Assembly (NCBI RefSeq): GCF_016861695.1 | Contig: NZ_BOLP01000009.1 | Span: forward strand, 19,405 to 83,404 | Direction of reading: 5' to 3' | DNA from: Levilactobacillus andaensis | GTDB lineage: Bacteria > Bacillota > Bacilli > Lactobacillales > Lactobacillaceae | DNA length: 64,000 nt | Shown: positions 17,753-26,453 of the stretch, piece after piece | Layout: each line of letters begins with the position of its first letter | Numbering within the stretch: position 1 is the stretch's first letter | Notes under the pieces: generated by a model | Seen by the model: the letters and a program-made list of their open reading frames with translations, nothing else | Told to the model about the DNA's origin: nothing | The model's database searches: none | Program-made: the position numbers and the translations under genes

Positions 17753-17928
17753 CTCAGCCGAAGGAAGCCAGGGACGAAGCCAGCTGTGTCGACGGTGTTA
17801 GCCGGGGTTCTTTCCCGGGTTACAGCGTGGGACGACCTTGGAGCCACGCGATTTGTGCGGGGCTTCAAGTCGAGGTGGAAGCCAAAGGCTGGAACCGACC
17901 CCATAGCAGGCGCAGTCCCTGAAAGCCG
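17753..17928 (+). repeat. Structured intergenic repeat, family 1, diverged copy D
   Basis: The element has the same architecture as copies A-C but low identity. It keeps the AGCCAGGGA / TCCCTG ends, CTTGGAG / CTTCAAG in the second hairpin, an AGCC / GGCT third hairpin and the block ATAGCAGGCGCAGTCCCTG. It reads against the ppx operon end. The remaining sequence of 17484-17988 shows no gene. Confidence 0.65.
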
Positions 17929-17988
17929 CAGGCGGCCACCTTTGAGCACGTCCTGGTTTTAATCTTGGTCCTAAGGCACTAACACAGC

Positions 17989-18924
17989 CTATTCCGGATG
18001 GCTCTTGATTTCGTTGATGCGGTCGAAGAGGATGCCATCGCGTAAGCCGGCGTTGGAGAAGGTGATCTGCTGCGAATCCAGTAACCGCATTAGCAGGGCG
18101 ACCGGAATCAGTCCGCCAATGATAATGTCAGCGCGATCCTTGGACAGGCCGGGCACCTTCTTCCGCCCAGCCAAATCGAGGCCCAGCAACTGCGTCAGGG
18201 TGGCGTAAACGTCGGTGGCCGTCAGCTTGTAGCCGTGAACGTCTTCAAAGTTGAGAAAGTTCTTCTTGCGGCGGTTGATCTTCGCGAGCGTCCGGTTGGC
18301 GCCGCCCAGCCCGATGACGGGTAAGTTGGCAGCTTCTCTGAGCCACCAGACGTCATTTAGGACGTTGTTGACGAAGGTCATGGCGGCGAACAGGGAGTCG
18401 GCTTGGATACGGTCGCTTTCCAGGTAGGTCTGTGACAGGGTCACGGAGCCCAACGGAATGGAGACGACCTGTTTCATTTGCCGATTTTGGACCAGAATCA
18501 GTTCGGATGAGGCACCACCCGTATCGACCAATAGACCATTGACGATGGGCAGGGTATTGACCACACCCAGGTAGTCGTAACGGGCTTCATTAGCCCCGGA
18601 GATGACGGTAAACGTCAGGCCGAGTTGTTCCTTGACCTGTTTCAAAAATTGTTTCTGGTTGCTAGCTTGGCGGACCGCGGCCGTGGCAACGGCTTTGATC
18701 TGCTTGTGTTCAAGCTGGTCGTAGATGGTTTTAAAGTCGGTCAACGCGGCCAACGTCCGTTCAATGGCGACGGGTTGGAGGAGTTGTTCATCCCCCATAT
18801 TTTCCGACAGCCGGACGTAACGTTTGACTTGATTAACGGTTTTGTAGTTGCCAGCATCGTCGATCTCGCTGATGGTCATTCGGACCGAGTTTGATCCCAG
18901 ATCAATGACGACTAAGTTTTCCAT
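17989..18924 (-). CDS. ppx: Exopolyphosphatase Ppx/GppA
   Basis: The enzyme releases phosphate from polyphosphate ends, or hydrolyses pppGpp in related members. It has 311 residues, the short form without an HD domain. The actin-like phosphate-binding motifs VIDLGSNSVRM (near residue 5) and LLVDTGGASSELI (about 135) are present. The start ATG 18924 has GGAGTC upstream and lies one base past the ppk stop. An in-frame TTG at 18945 would overlap ppk and is less likely. It is the last gene of a five-gene reverse operon with ppk and a second Ppx homologue. Confidence 0.9.
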   Translation of the reverse strand: MENLVVIDLGSNSVRMTISEIDDAGNYKTVNQVKRYVRLSENMGDEQLLQPVAIERTLAALTDFKTIYDQLEHKQIKAVATAAVRQASNQKQFLKQVKEQLGLTFTVISGANEARYDYLGVVNTLPIVNGLLVDTGGASSELILVQNRQMKQVVSIPLGSVTLSQTYLESDRIQADSLFAAMTFVNNVLNDVWWLREAANLPVIGLGGANRTLAKINRRKKNFLNFEDVHGYKLTATDVYATLTQLLGLDLAGRKKVPGLSKDRADIIIGGLIPVALLMRLLDSQQITFSNAGLRDGILFDRINEIKSHPE

Positions 18925-18925
18925 A

Positions 18926-21091
18926 TTATTCAGGACTCCGATCAATGGGGGATTTTGGTTGATTCTTGGGACTCAACATCGGCTTAAAATGCCGGGGGGC
19001 ATTGGTGGCCTTCTCGTGATGCGTGGTGGCCGCCTTGATACGGACCGCCGCTTGCGTCATGAATTGTTCCTGGGCATCCAGTTGTTCCAGGCCACGCCGG
19101 TCGACGCGCGTGTAAGTCCGGTCGGCTAGCAGCACCCGCGTCTTGACGTTATCATGCCAGAGCGTGGAGAAAATGTCAAAGACCTCTTGGCGTAAGTCGG
19201 GCTGCAAAATTGGGAAGAGCAGTTCGACCCGCCGATTGAGGTTCCGGGTCATGAGGTCGGCACTGGAGAGGTAAACTTGGGGATCACCGGCGTTCGCAAA
19301 GCCGTAGATCCGGCTATGTTCCAGGTAACGGCCAACAATGGAGTGGACCTCGATATTGTCACTGAGCTCGGGAATACCGACGTTCAAGCAGCAGATTCCC
19401 CGGACGATTAATTTCACGTGGACGCCCGCGTGAGAAGCCTCATAGAGCTTGGCAATCATGGCGGAGTCGGACAGCGAATTCATCTTCATTTCGATCCAGG
19501 CCGGCTGATTGGCCTTGGCGTTGACGATTTCCTGGTCGATCTTGGCCGTGATGAAGTCGCGAATGCCATCTGGTGACATGTGTAGCTGATGGAAGTACGG
19601 TGGTTCCGAGTAGCCTGACAGCATATTGAAAATGTTGGAGGCGTCGATCCCCATGTCGGTGTTGGTGGTCATCAAGCCGAGGTCGGTGTAGAAGTGGGCG
19701 GTCACATCGTTGTAGTTCCCAGTCCCCATGTGCATGTAGCGCCGAATGCCGTCCGGTTCCCGCCGAACGATCAGGGTCAGCTTACAGTGCGTCTTCAACC
19801 CGATCAAACCGTAGATGACGTGACAGCCCATCTTTTCCAGTTGTTGGGCCCAGTGGACGTTGTTTTCTTCGTCGAACCGCGCCTTAACTTCGACTAACAC
19901 GGTCACCTGTTTGCCATTTTGCGCGGCGTTCCCCAGGTACTTAATGATCGGGGAGTTCGCGGAGACCCGGTACAAGGTCATCTTAATGGCCAAAACGCCG
20001 TCGTCACAGGCGGCCTGGCGAATCAGTTCGGTCACGGCCGCAAAGGTGTCATAGGGGTGGTGGACCAAGACGTCGTGTTGCCGAATGGTCTTAAAAACGT
20101 CATCGTCCGGTTGCAGGCCAGGCGTCCGCGCGGCGGTGAACTTCGGGTAGCTCTCATCGTCATGACCGTCGATCTGCTTGGTCAATTTGCTGAGGAAGGT
20201 CAGGTCGATGGGACCACCGATTTCGTAAACAGCGTATTCGGGAACCTTGATGGATGAGGTCAACCGTTGCCGTAGCGACTGGCTGATGCCGGCTTCGACC
20301 TCTAGCCGCACGGCGCCACCGTGTTCACGTTTCTTCAGCTGTTGTTCGACTTCCTTTAACAGGTCGGACGTATCCTCTTCGGCAACGTCTAAGTCCATGT
20401 CCCGGATGACCCGGTAATTGGCCGCTTCCTTGACCTGATAGCCGATGAAGAGGTTGCCAATAAAGGTCTTGATGATGTCTTCAAGCATGATGAAGTCGTT
20501 GTCGGCACCCGGCAGATTCACGGTCCGCGGGAAGATCTCGGGGACTTGAACCGTGGCGAAACGCTTGTCCTTCTTGTCGCCGTTCTTGTAGAGGCGCAAC
20601 GCGATGTTCAACGTGTTGTTGCCGATGAATGGGAACGGCCGCGAACTATCGACGGCCATGGGCGTGAGGGCCGGAGAGATTTCGTCGTTGAAGTATTTTT
20701 CAATAAATTTGTGCTGTTGCGGCGTTAATTCTCGAGGTGTCAGCACGTGGACGTTCAAATTGGCCAGTAGGGGCAGCAGCATCCGGTTGAGCGTCGAGTA
20801 TTGCTTGACCACCTGGTCGTGAGCCTTGGCGTTGACGGCCAGTAGTTGGGCCTCGGCAGTCATTCCGGAAGCGTCCGGTTTGGGATAGTTAACGGCGGCT
20901 AGTTTGGAGAGTGAGGCCACGCGGACCATGAAGAATTCGTCGACGTTACTCTGGGTGATGCCTAGAAAACGGACCCGTTCGAGTAAGGGAATCGCTTTAT
21001 CCCGGGCCTCTTCTAAGACCCGGTCGTTGAAGTCGAGCCAGCTGAGTTCCCGGTTGGTATAGTATTTAGGTTTCGTATAATCCAACGTCAT
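18926..21091 (-). CDS. ppk: Polyphosphate kinase Ppk1
   Basis: The enzyme reversibly polymerises the gamma-phosphate of ATP into polyphosphate. It has 721 residues, the standard length. The N-terminal domain starts YYTNRELSWLDFNDRV; the catalytic phospholipase-D-like half contains the autophosphorylated-histidine contexts HHPYDTF and GLKTHCKL and the YMHMGTGNYN block. The ATG overlaps the upstream ppx-HD stop by four bases (ATGA), and ppx begins one base after it ends. Synthesis and breakdown of polyphosphate are therefore co-expressed. Confidence 0.96.
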   Translation of the reverse strand: MTLDYTKPKYYTNRELSWLDFNDRVLEEARDKAIPLLERVRFLGITQSNVDEFFMVRVASLSKLAAVNYPKPDASGMTAEAQLLAVNAKAHDQVVKQYSTLNRMLLPLLANLNVHVLTPRELTPQQHKFIEKYFNDEISPALTPMAVDSSRPFPFIGNNTLNIALRLYKNGDKKDKRFATVQVPEIFPRTVNLPGADNDFIMLEDIIKTFIGNLFIGYQVKEAANYRVIRDMDLDVAEEDTSDLLKEVEQQLKKREHGGAVRLEVEAGISQSLRQRLTSSIKVPEYAVYEIGGPIDLTFLSKLTKQIDGHDDESYPKFTAARTPGLQPDDDVFKTIRQHDVLVHHPYDTFAAVTELIRQAACDDGVLAIKMTLYRVSANSPIIKYLGNAAQNGKQVTVLVEVKARFDEENNVHWAQQLEKMGCHVIYGLIGLKTHCKLTLIVRREPDGIRRYMHMGTGNYNDVTAHFYTDLGLMTTNTDMGIDASNIFNMLSGYSEPPYFHQLHMSPDGIRDFITAKIDQEIVNAKANQPAWIEMKMNSLSDSAMIAKLYEASHAGVHVKLIVRGICCLNVGIPELSDNIEVHSIVGRYLEHSRIYGFANAGDPQVYLSSADLMTRNLNRRVELLFPILQPDLRQEVFDIFSTLWHDNVKTRVLLADRTYTRVDRRGLEQLDAQEQFMTQAAVRIKAATTHHEKATNAPRHFKPMLSPKNQPKSPIDRSPE

Positions 21092-22617
21092 TTGTGTAAC
21101 CTCCTTTGTTTCAATACGGGTTGGAGCCCGAAGACGTCAGTAAAGAATTGCGCCTTGTAGTTGAAGGCCCAGCGGATCAAGGACAGTTCGTCGTCGCTGA
21201 AGACGGTGATGATGACCTTGTTGGTGCGGACGGAAACGGAGATTTTCTGGATGGTTTGTTGATGCGCATCATCCAGGGCATCTGCTATCCGTAAGATAGC
21301 GGATAACTTGGCGACCGTCAGCCGCTTTTCGGGATCCAATAGGCGGAAATGTGCCAGATCCTCGGCGGGTGTGCGCGTACTGTGATACCGGGAAACGGCG
21401 GCGATAATCTGTGTTTCCTCGGCGGACAACCCCAACATTTCGGATTGCTTTAACACGTAATCCGAGTGCAAATAGTGCTCGTGGGTGTCGATGAAGCCAC
21501 CGATGTCATGGACGATGGCGGCGACCTGCAGTAACAGTCGGTCACGAGTCGTCAAATGATGTAACGTCCGTAATTGATCGAATAAGTGCAACGAAAATTT
21601 ACGAACCAGTTCCATGTGATGGGGTTCGACCCGGTAGCGGTGAGCGAGGTCATCGGCGGCCGCTAAGATCTGGTTCTCGAAGTGGTACTTGTGGTAGCCG
21701 GCTTCGATGGCCTGGTTGGTGGTCAAGCCGTCGAGCACGTTTAAGTTGACCAGGTGGAGCTTGTCGGCGTGAACGACCGTCAGCAGTTTTTGAATCAACA
21801 GGACTTCGGGTAAGACGAGCTCGACGTTTTCCTCGGTCAAATGTAGGCGTTCCATTAAGTACTGATTAGAGGCACCAGCCACTTCGTTTGTAAACTTAGT
21901 AAATTGTTTACGCGATAAGGTGTGACTGATCTGGTCGTTCGGAATAAAATAGTTATTTATGGGGGCGGCACCAATCAAGATGACTTGGTTGGACGAGGTC
22001 CGGAGGTTATGCGGTAAGAACCGGTAGAAGTCGTCGACCTTGCTGTTGATGTAATCATCTAAGACATCGACCGGATTAGGGGCCGTTGCTCGCAGGTTCT
22101 GGAGAACTTCTTTGATTCGAATTGGTCCGAGCTTCATGTTGTGTGAAGCGACCAGACTACCACTGCCAAAGAAGGACAGGGTCGTGCTGCCGGAGTTCAA
22201 CCCAATAATTGCGGCGTGATCCTGAACCAGCTCGGCATAGTTGTCGAGGTGCAGGGCAATCGCCTCGTTACGCACGAAGGACTCCTCCCCCAAGGAGAGC
22301 CACTCGATGTGTAATCCGGTGCGAACAAAGAGTTGATCACGGATAAATTCGGCATTGGGTGCCGTTGAGAGGGCTTGTGACCCCCAGATACGGTAGTTGG
22401 TCACGCCGTCGTCCTTGAGAACTTGTAGAAACCCGCGCAACGCTTCCACGGCATCGGCAACGGTTTCAAAATCGATCTCTTCATGGTTGTAAATATTTTC
22501 CCCAATGGCAACGGTCGATTTTACCCGTTCAACTTGGGTTCCCGTTTTCAGATTAACAATCGATAATTCCATGCTAGAAACGTTTACTAGGATGGCGCCA
22601 AAATAATCATCAGCCAT
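21088..22617 (-). CDS. Ppx/GppA-like phosphatase with C-terminal HD domain
   Basis: The product has 509 residues. The N-terminal half (1-300) has the Ppx/GppA actin-like fold, but its motifs are degenerate (LVNVSSMELSI and IGLNSGSTTLSFF in place of the usual DxGSNS and DxGGGS). The C-terminal half has an HD-type metal phosphohydrolase domain with VHDIGG and SRYHS. This resembles long exopolyphosphatases, perhaps a regulatory or altered-substrate form. It precedes ppk with a four-base overlap, so the operon holds two Ppx-type proteins. Activity cannot be judged from sequence alone. Confidence 0.82.
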   Translation of the reverse strand: MADDYFGAILVNVSSMELSIVNLKTGTQVERVKSTVAIGENIYNHEEIDFETVADAVEALRGFLQVLKDDGVTNYRIWGSQALSTAPNAEFIRDQLFVRTGLHIEWLSLGEESFVRNEAIALHLDNYAELVQDHAAIIGLNSGSTTLSFFGSGSLVASHNMKLGPIRIKEVLQNLRATAPNPVDVLDDYINSKVDDFYRFLPHNLRTSSNQVILIGAAPINNYFIPNDQISHTLSRKQFTKFTNEVAGASNQYLMERLHLTEENVELVLPEVLLIQKLLTVVHADKLHLVNLNVLDGLTTNQAIEAGYHKYHFENQILAAADDLAHRYRVEPHHMELVRKFSLHLFDQLRTLHHLTTRDRLLLQVAAIVHDIGGFIDTHEHYLHSDYVLKQSEMLGLSAEETQIIAAVSRYHSTRTPAEDLAHFRLLDPEKRLTVAKLSAILRIADALDDAHQQTIQKISVSVRTNKVIITVFSDDELSLIRWAFNYKAQFFTDVFGLQPVLKQRRLHK

Positions 22618-22644
22618 AAACTCATCTACTTTCCCTAAAAATTT

Positions 22645-23466
22645 TTAGTCGGTAAAGACTTGGTTGTCCATGATCACCCGTTCCAAGTGCTTTTCGGTCC
22701 GCTGACTTTCTGGCGGAAGGGCCATGTAGTCTCCATACATACGCGTCAAAATGATAGCATACGTTGCGGGGACCTGAACCGTTAAATGCTCAAAGGGCAC
22801 GGGGGTTAGGTCGCTTAACTCCGCAACGGGAAAGACTTCCTTCATGTAGCCGTATTGTGACGCGAGATTTTTGACCTGCAGGAGGGAAGCGTCGTCTTGG
22901 TATTGGGTCATGACGGCATCCCGTTCGGCCTTTAAGGCGTTGGTCTCAGCGAGTTGTTCCGGTGACAACGGGCTCTGCAGCTTCCGTAAGGGATTGTCGA
23001 CCAGATGGTAGCGCAGTTGGAAGAGAATCCGGGTATTTAGCAGCTGGAATTTCGCCATTTGCTCACGTTGGAGACTGGTATCTAATGGAATCCGGTCTAA
23101 TGGAAAAATGTCGATAAAGATGCCTTTACGGGCGTTGTTGATGTTATTTTTTTCTTCAATATAAGTGTTGCGGTCGAGTAGCTTGGCATAGCTCAGGCCG
23201 TAATTTTCGTCGGTAGTGGGCGTTTGTAAGAAGTAGTGGGTGTCGGCTAGTAACGCGGGTGCTTGGGCCAGCAGGCGGTCGTAGTCGGTTCGTAGCAGGC
23301 CCACGTCGACATCGTCGTCCCAGGGGATAAATCCCTGATGACGAATGGCCCCCAGTAGCGAGCCCCCCATGAGAAAGTAGGGGAGATCGAGTTGCTGGCA
23401 GAGCTGAATGAACTGGGCAAGGTTACCCAATTCGACTTGATGAATCCGATCGATTAAACGCGGCAT
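22645..23466 (-). CDS. LicD-family phosphotransferase
   Basis: LicD proteins transfer phosphocholine, ribitol-phosphate or similar groups to cell-surface glycans. This 273-residue protein has the family signature MGGSLLGAIRHQGFIPWDDD near residues 37-56 with the DDD metal site, then KLLDRNTYI and GIFIDIFPLD. No signal peptide or membrane segment is present, as expected for a cytosolic transferase. GAAAGGA precedes the ATG. It lies 27 bases before the ppx-HD gene and 22 after the lipoprotein gene, so it belongs to the polyphosphate operon, an unusual pairing. The substrate is unknown. Confidence 0.85.
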   Translation of the reverse strand: MPRLIDRIHQVELGNLAQFIQLCQQLDLPYFLMGGSLLGAIRHQGFIPWDDDVDVGLLRTDYDRLLAQAPALLADTHYFLQTPTTDENYGLSYAKLLDRNTYIEEKNNINNARKGIFIDIFPLDRIPLDTSLQREQMAKFQLLNTRILFQLRYHLVDNPLRKLQSPLSPEQLAETNALKAERDAVMTQYQDDASLLQVKNLASQYGYMKEVFPVAELSDLTPVPFEHLTVQVPATYAIILTRMYGDYMALPPESQRTEKHLERVIMDNQVFTD

Positions 23467-23488
23467 AGGCGAGTCCTTTCCTGAAACA

Positions 23489-24085
23489 CTAATTGAGTGG
23501 GTAGCGGCTAACGTGAATGACTTGGTGATGGGTGTCCTTAAAGGTGACCGTCACGGGTTGGGTCGTCTTGGGTTCAAATGTTGCCAGCCCGGTGACGGAT
23601 TTACCAGCCTTGACGGGCATGACGGTGCGGTTCAATTTGTTATTGTCCGTGGTCTGGCTGGTGGTGAAGGCGAGATTCCCGGTCCCCAGCTTCTTCCCGT
23701 TCTGGGTGGCACTTACGGCGCCTTGCCAGATGTCGGCGGGGATGATCTCCTTAGTCTGATGGTTGGTCACAGTATAATAGAGAACAAACAAGTTCCGATT
23801 GGCCGTGGCACTGGCGGTGACCTTTTCCCCGGTCAGCTTGAAGGTCACGTGGTCAATGGTAAATTGTTGATGATCAAAGGTTGCAGTCTTAGCCTGAGAA
23901 GAACTACTAGCGCTAACCTTCTTAGATGAGGTTGCCTGGCTGGAACTGGAACGCGAGCTCTTGGCCGTGGCTGACGATTGTTGCGAGTGACTGTTGGTCT
24001 CCGGTTCCTGTTGGCTGGGCGAACCGCACCCCGCTAGTAACAGAAGCAGGCTCCCCAGAGCGGCGAGATTTTTAACGTGTGACAT
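23489..24085 (-). CDS. Lipoprotein with a DUF5067-like domain
   Basis: The product has 198 residues: a lipoprotein signal with lipobox LLAGCG (Cys near residue 20), a Ser-rich spacer (about 22-68) and a beta-rich domain (about 70-198) containing NLFVLYYTVTNHQTKEIIPAD, typical of small extracytoplasmic DUF5067/DUF4352 proteins. GGGGGA lies before the ATG. It is the first gene of the reverse operon leading to licD and ppk. The family has no established function; a sensor or wall-associated role is possible. The upstream leader has a cre-like TTTAAGCGCTGTCA near 24131-24144. Confidence 0.8.
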   Translation of the reverse strand: MSHVKNLAALGSLLLLLAGCGSPSQQEPETNSHSQQSSATAKSSRSSSSQATSSKKVSASSSSQAKTATFDHQQFTIDHVTFKLTGEKVTASATANRNLFVLYYTVTNHQTKEIIPADIWQGAVSATQNGKKLGTGNLAFTTSQTTDNNKLNRTVMPVKAGKSVTGLATFEPKTTQPVTVTFKDTHHQVIHVSRYPLN

Positions 24086-24181
24086 GTATACTTTCCCCCT
24101 TGAAATAAATGCAATTAAATTGTGTTACTGTTTAAGCGCTGTCATCTTTAGGATTGACAGTGTGAGCTGGTCCGCACCGCG

Positions 24182-24209
24182 GCTGGAGACATTTTTGGCT
24201 GTCTCCAGC
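24182..24209. repeat. Stable hairpin upstream of the lipoprotein operon
   Basis: A perfect 10-bp inverted repeat, GCTGGAGACA / TGTCTCCAGC, with an 8-base loop. No T tract follows. The rest of 24210-24470 shows no gene or clear signal. Confidence 0.6.
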
Positions 24210-24474
24210 TCTGATTGTGTGTTGCCAGGATAATCACCGCAGATAATTAAGAATTTTCAATATTTAGTCAACATCCATAGTGAGGACAGCAGATGAATGG
24301 CAGTTGGCCCAGTAATCGGTTATTATTACGAATGGACGACTAAATCCGAGTTGTGGTTATCTTCACTATACCGTTTGCCTAGCAGCCAGCAGAAGTTCGG
24401 TCAAATGACCACGCTTACCAATTAGATGACTGACCAACGTAAAAGTAAGAGCTAATGTTGACATAGGACTACAA

Positions 24475-24658
24475 TGTAAGCCGAGAGGTCGCCAGATATA
24501 GGCTCAGGCGCGTCGTTCTGCTTAGGTGGCGGTGAATTTCCGCCGGCTTAGCAGAAAACCAACCTTGGAGACTCGTGATTTTCGAGGCTTCAAGTTGTGT
24601 TCGCACCGTTCCAGCCTCTATCTGGCGGTCGGTAAGGCGAAGGTACCGCCAAGTTGCC
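24475..24658 (+). repeat. Structured intergenic repeat, family 2, long mosaic copy
   Basis: The ends match the short copy at 17401-17483 (GTAAGCCGAGAGGTCGCCAG, then CTGGCGGTCGGTAAGGCGAA) and pair as GCCAGATA-AGGCT / AGCCT-TATCTGGC. The insert contains a TCTGCT...AGCAGA hairpin capped by GGCGG/CCGCC and then CCTTGGAGACTCG...CGAGGCTTCAAG, the second hairpin of family 1. Compared with family 1 copy C, the inner pair changes from A-T to T-A, keeping the stem. Confidence 0.75.
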
Positions 24659-24798
24659 ACTTACCATGCCAGCCAACTCCTTCTATTCTAGCATAGGATG
24701 GTCCAGACCACTGGGGAAACGGCACGAAAAAGGCTGGTATTTAGTAAGCGTAAATGCTAAGATAAAAATCGTATTTTGAGAAATGTAGGTGGGGTAGT

Positions 24799-25242
24799 AT
24801 GGCTGAACGAGAAGAATCATTACTAGACGCTTTTATTGACGTCTACATGAGTTCACTGAAGTATCTAGACGAGTTTGTTTCCGAGCCCGCTAAGGAGTTT
24901 CATCTTTCGTTCGAGCAGTATTTGATTTTGCGTGACATTACGCAGAATAAGGACGTCACGCTAATGGACATTGCTAGTAAGCGGCAAGTCACGCGTAGCG
25001 CCATTTCGCGGCAAATCAAGGTGTTGTTGAAGCAGGGATATCTGCGCCAGCAACCCGATGAGAATGATCGGCGGCGCCTTTACCTGTTGGCAACACCAGC
25101 GGGGGCGAAGGCGGAACGCGTCATTCGGCAGCGAATCAATAGTCGCTTTCAGGGGTGGGTCGACGTTTATGGCGACGACCAGGCCCATGAGATCTTGAAC
25201 TTCATTCGGGAGTTCAGTCAGATTACCCGCATGAAGAAATAG
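24799..25242 (+). CDS. MarR-family transcriptional regulator
   Basis: The product has 147 residues and a winged helix-turn-helix core at about 45-115 (TLMDIASKRQVTRSAISRQIKVL for recognition, ENDRRRLYLLATPAG for the wing). GGTGGGG precedes the ATG. The next gene, a 57-residue basic protein, follows after 57 bases and probably shares its transcript, which ends at 25483-25512. MarR proteins respond to phenolics, drugs or oxidants; the target is not evident. The OsmC gene downstream on the other strand is a possible target but faces away. Confidence 0.88.
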   Translation: MAEREESLLDAFIDVYMSSLKYLDEFVSEPAKEFHLSFEQYLILRDITQNKDVTLMDIASKRQVTRSAISRQIKVLLKQGYLRQQPDENDRRRLYLLATPAGAKAERVIRQRINSRFQGWVDVYGDDQAHEILNFIREFSQITRMKK

Positions 25243-25299
25243 CTTACGGCTACAGAGAGCCCAGCGGACTAGCGTTGGGGAAAAAGGAGATTGAAGTCA

Positions 25300-25473
25300 A
25301 TGAGCAAAAAGCGCATGAGTGACGAAGAGGCCAAGCGCTGGCGCAAGATTGTCTTCATGGACGATGGTCACGATGACAAGCGGTTGCCCCGAAAATCGCG
25401 GTCGTTCGTGTACGGGGAACCGACACAGCGGTCGTTATGGGAACGAGTAAAGGACCGGTTGAACCGGCGTTAA
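25300..25473 (+). CDS. Small basic protein of 57 residues, unknown function
   Basis: I do not recognise this protein. It is strongly basic, soluble, without cysteine, and begins MSKKRMSDEEAKRWRK and ends VKDRLNRR. The ATG at 25300 sits 10 bases after AGGAG; the in-frame TTG at 25291 is too close to it. It is followed at once by a strong terminator, which supports real expression behind the MarR gene. The composition suggests nucleic-acid or membrane-phosphate contact (inference). Confidence 0.72.
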   Translation: MSKKRMSDEEAKRWRKIVFMDDGHDDKRLPRKSRSFVYGEPTQRSLWERVKDRLNRR

Positions 25474-25482
25474 AAGGAAGAG

Positions 25483-25512
25483 GGGTCTGGGACAAAATCC
25501 CAGACCCTTTTT
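25483..25512 (+). terminator. Terminator of the MarR transcript
   Basis: A perfect 9-bp stem (GGGTCTGGG / CCCAGACCC) followed by TTTTT. Confidence 0.93.
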
Positions 25513-25609
25513 GCGTCTCCAAGCTTATATGGCGGCAACCGTGCGCCCAAAGGCAACTGGTTCTGCTTAACCCTGATAATCGCCTTTACTTCCCTTTTTT
25601 TGCTGGCAC

Positions 25610-26062
25610 CTAGCCCGCATCGACAGGGGTAACGGGCGTAAACTCCTGAACGAGTTTTACCTGCACGTTATCACTACCGCTTAATAATTTGGCCACGGGA
25701 CAGCGGCGTTCGGCGAGATCGACCATTGCAGCGGCCGTTTCAGCATCGACGCCGGGAAGTTTGACCTCGGCGGTGAGGTAGAACTGAAGGCCCCGGCGGT
25801 CGCGCGCCATCTCCACAATGGTGTGGACCTGTGAGGTGTGCGGCAAGTCACGTTTCTTCTCGATGGCTGCAAGCGTAGCGTTAAGGCAAGTGCTCAGTGC
25901 CAGGCCGATAAATTGTTCGGGGTTGGCTCCGGGAGCGTCCTCTAAGGGGTCACTGGTCAGAACGTCTAGCCCACCAGGAACGTAGGAGTGACTCTCCAGA
26001 CCATCGTCATTGTTGGCGACGGTGCGGTAGAGGGGCGGAAATTTTTCACGATCAATTGCCAT
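25610..26062 (-). CDS. OsmC/Ohr-family peroxidase
   Basis: The product is predicted to detoxify organic hydroperoxides in the cytosol. It has 150 residues from ATG 26062; a TTG three codons upstream is possible but weaker. The two redox cysteines of the family are visible, in ALSTCLNAT (about residue 60) and RRCPVAKLL (about 125). The substrate-pocket stretch PGGLDVLTSDPL is near residue 30. It is monocistronic on the reverse strand. Two direct repeats of TTGTGACAAAC lie in its upstream region. Confidence 0.85.
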   Translation of the reverse strand: MAIDREKFPPLYRTVANNDDGLESHSYVPGGLDVLTSDPLEDAPGANPEQFIGLALSTCLNATLAAIEKKRDLPHTSQVHTIVEMARDRRGLQFYLTAEVKLPGVDAETAAAMVDLAERRCPVAKLLSGSDNVQVKLVQEFTPVTPVDAG

Positions 26063-26191
26063 TAGCGTCAACTTCTTTCTTGTTGTTTGCCTTTAGATTA
26101 CGCTGGTTGGCTGAAAAAAACAATGAATTCACCGGATAAATGTAAGGGCTTTCCGATAGGGTGAACCAATGACCGTTTATTCATTAAACAG

Positions 26192-26225
26192 TTGTGACAA
26201 ACTAAGGTTTAGCATTGTGACAAAC
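26192..26225. promoter_or_regulatory. Paired TTGTGACAAAC sites, likely operator
   Basis: TTGTGACAAAC occurs at 26192-26202 and again at 26215-26225, 23 bases apart start to start. Each contains the palindrome TTGTGACAA. They lie between the reverse osmC gene and a forward small-protein gene, so they could control either. The regulator is unknown. The rest of 26072-26390 shows no gene. Confidence 0.5.
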
Positions 26226-26453
26226 GGTTGCACTTATTAGGTATACCAATTGCGATTTATCCGATTAGTATAGTAATAAATGGGCGCAATTAATCCGGAC
26301 GAATCTCTCTGACTGCGCCGGTAATGGGGTTAAAGGGTTTATGTAAATATTTTGTAATAAATGGCTTATAGGGGTAGACCGCTTGACAGAATATGCTTAT
26401 AATGTAGGGGACAAGCAATAGAACACTGGCGATTCGTATTTGGGGGGAGCCAT

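Noticed and set aside
17729..17962. Forward frame of 77 codons across the repeat at 17753-17928
   Set aside because: It covers the structured repeat, lacks a ribosome binding site and is not open in the other copies.
18005..21294. Several forward frames of 60-112 codons inside the polyphosphate genes
   Set aside because: They overlap ppx, ppk and ppx-HD on the other strand, have no ribosome binding sites and show no recognisable domains.
24156..24161. TTGACA as a -35 box for a forward promoter
   Set aside because: No -10 box lies 16-18 bases downstream and no forward gene follows for over 600 bases.
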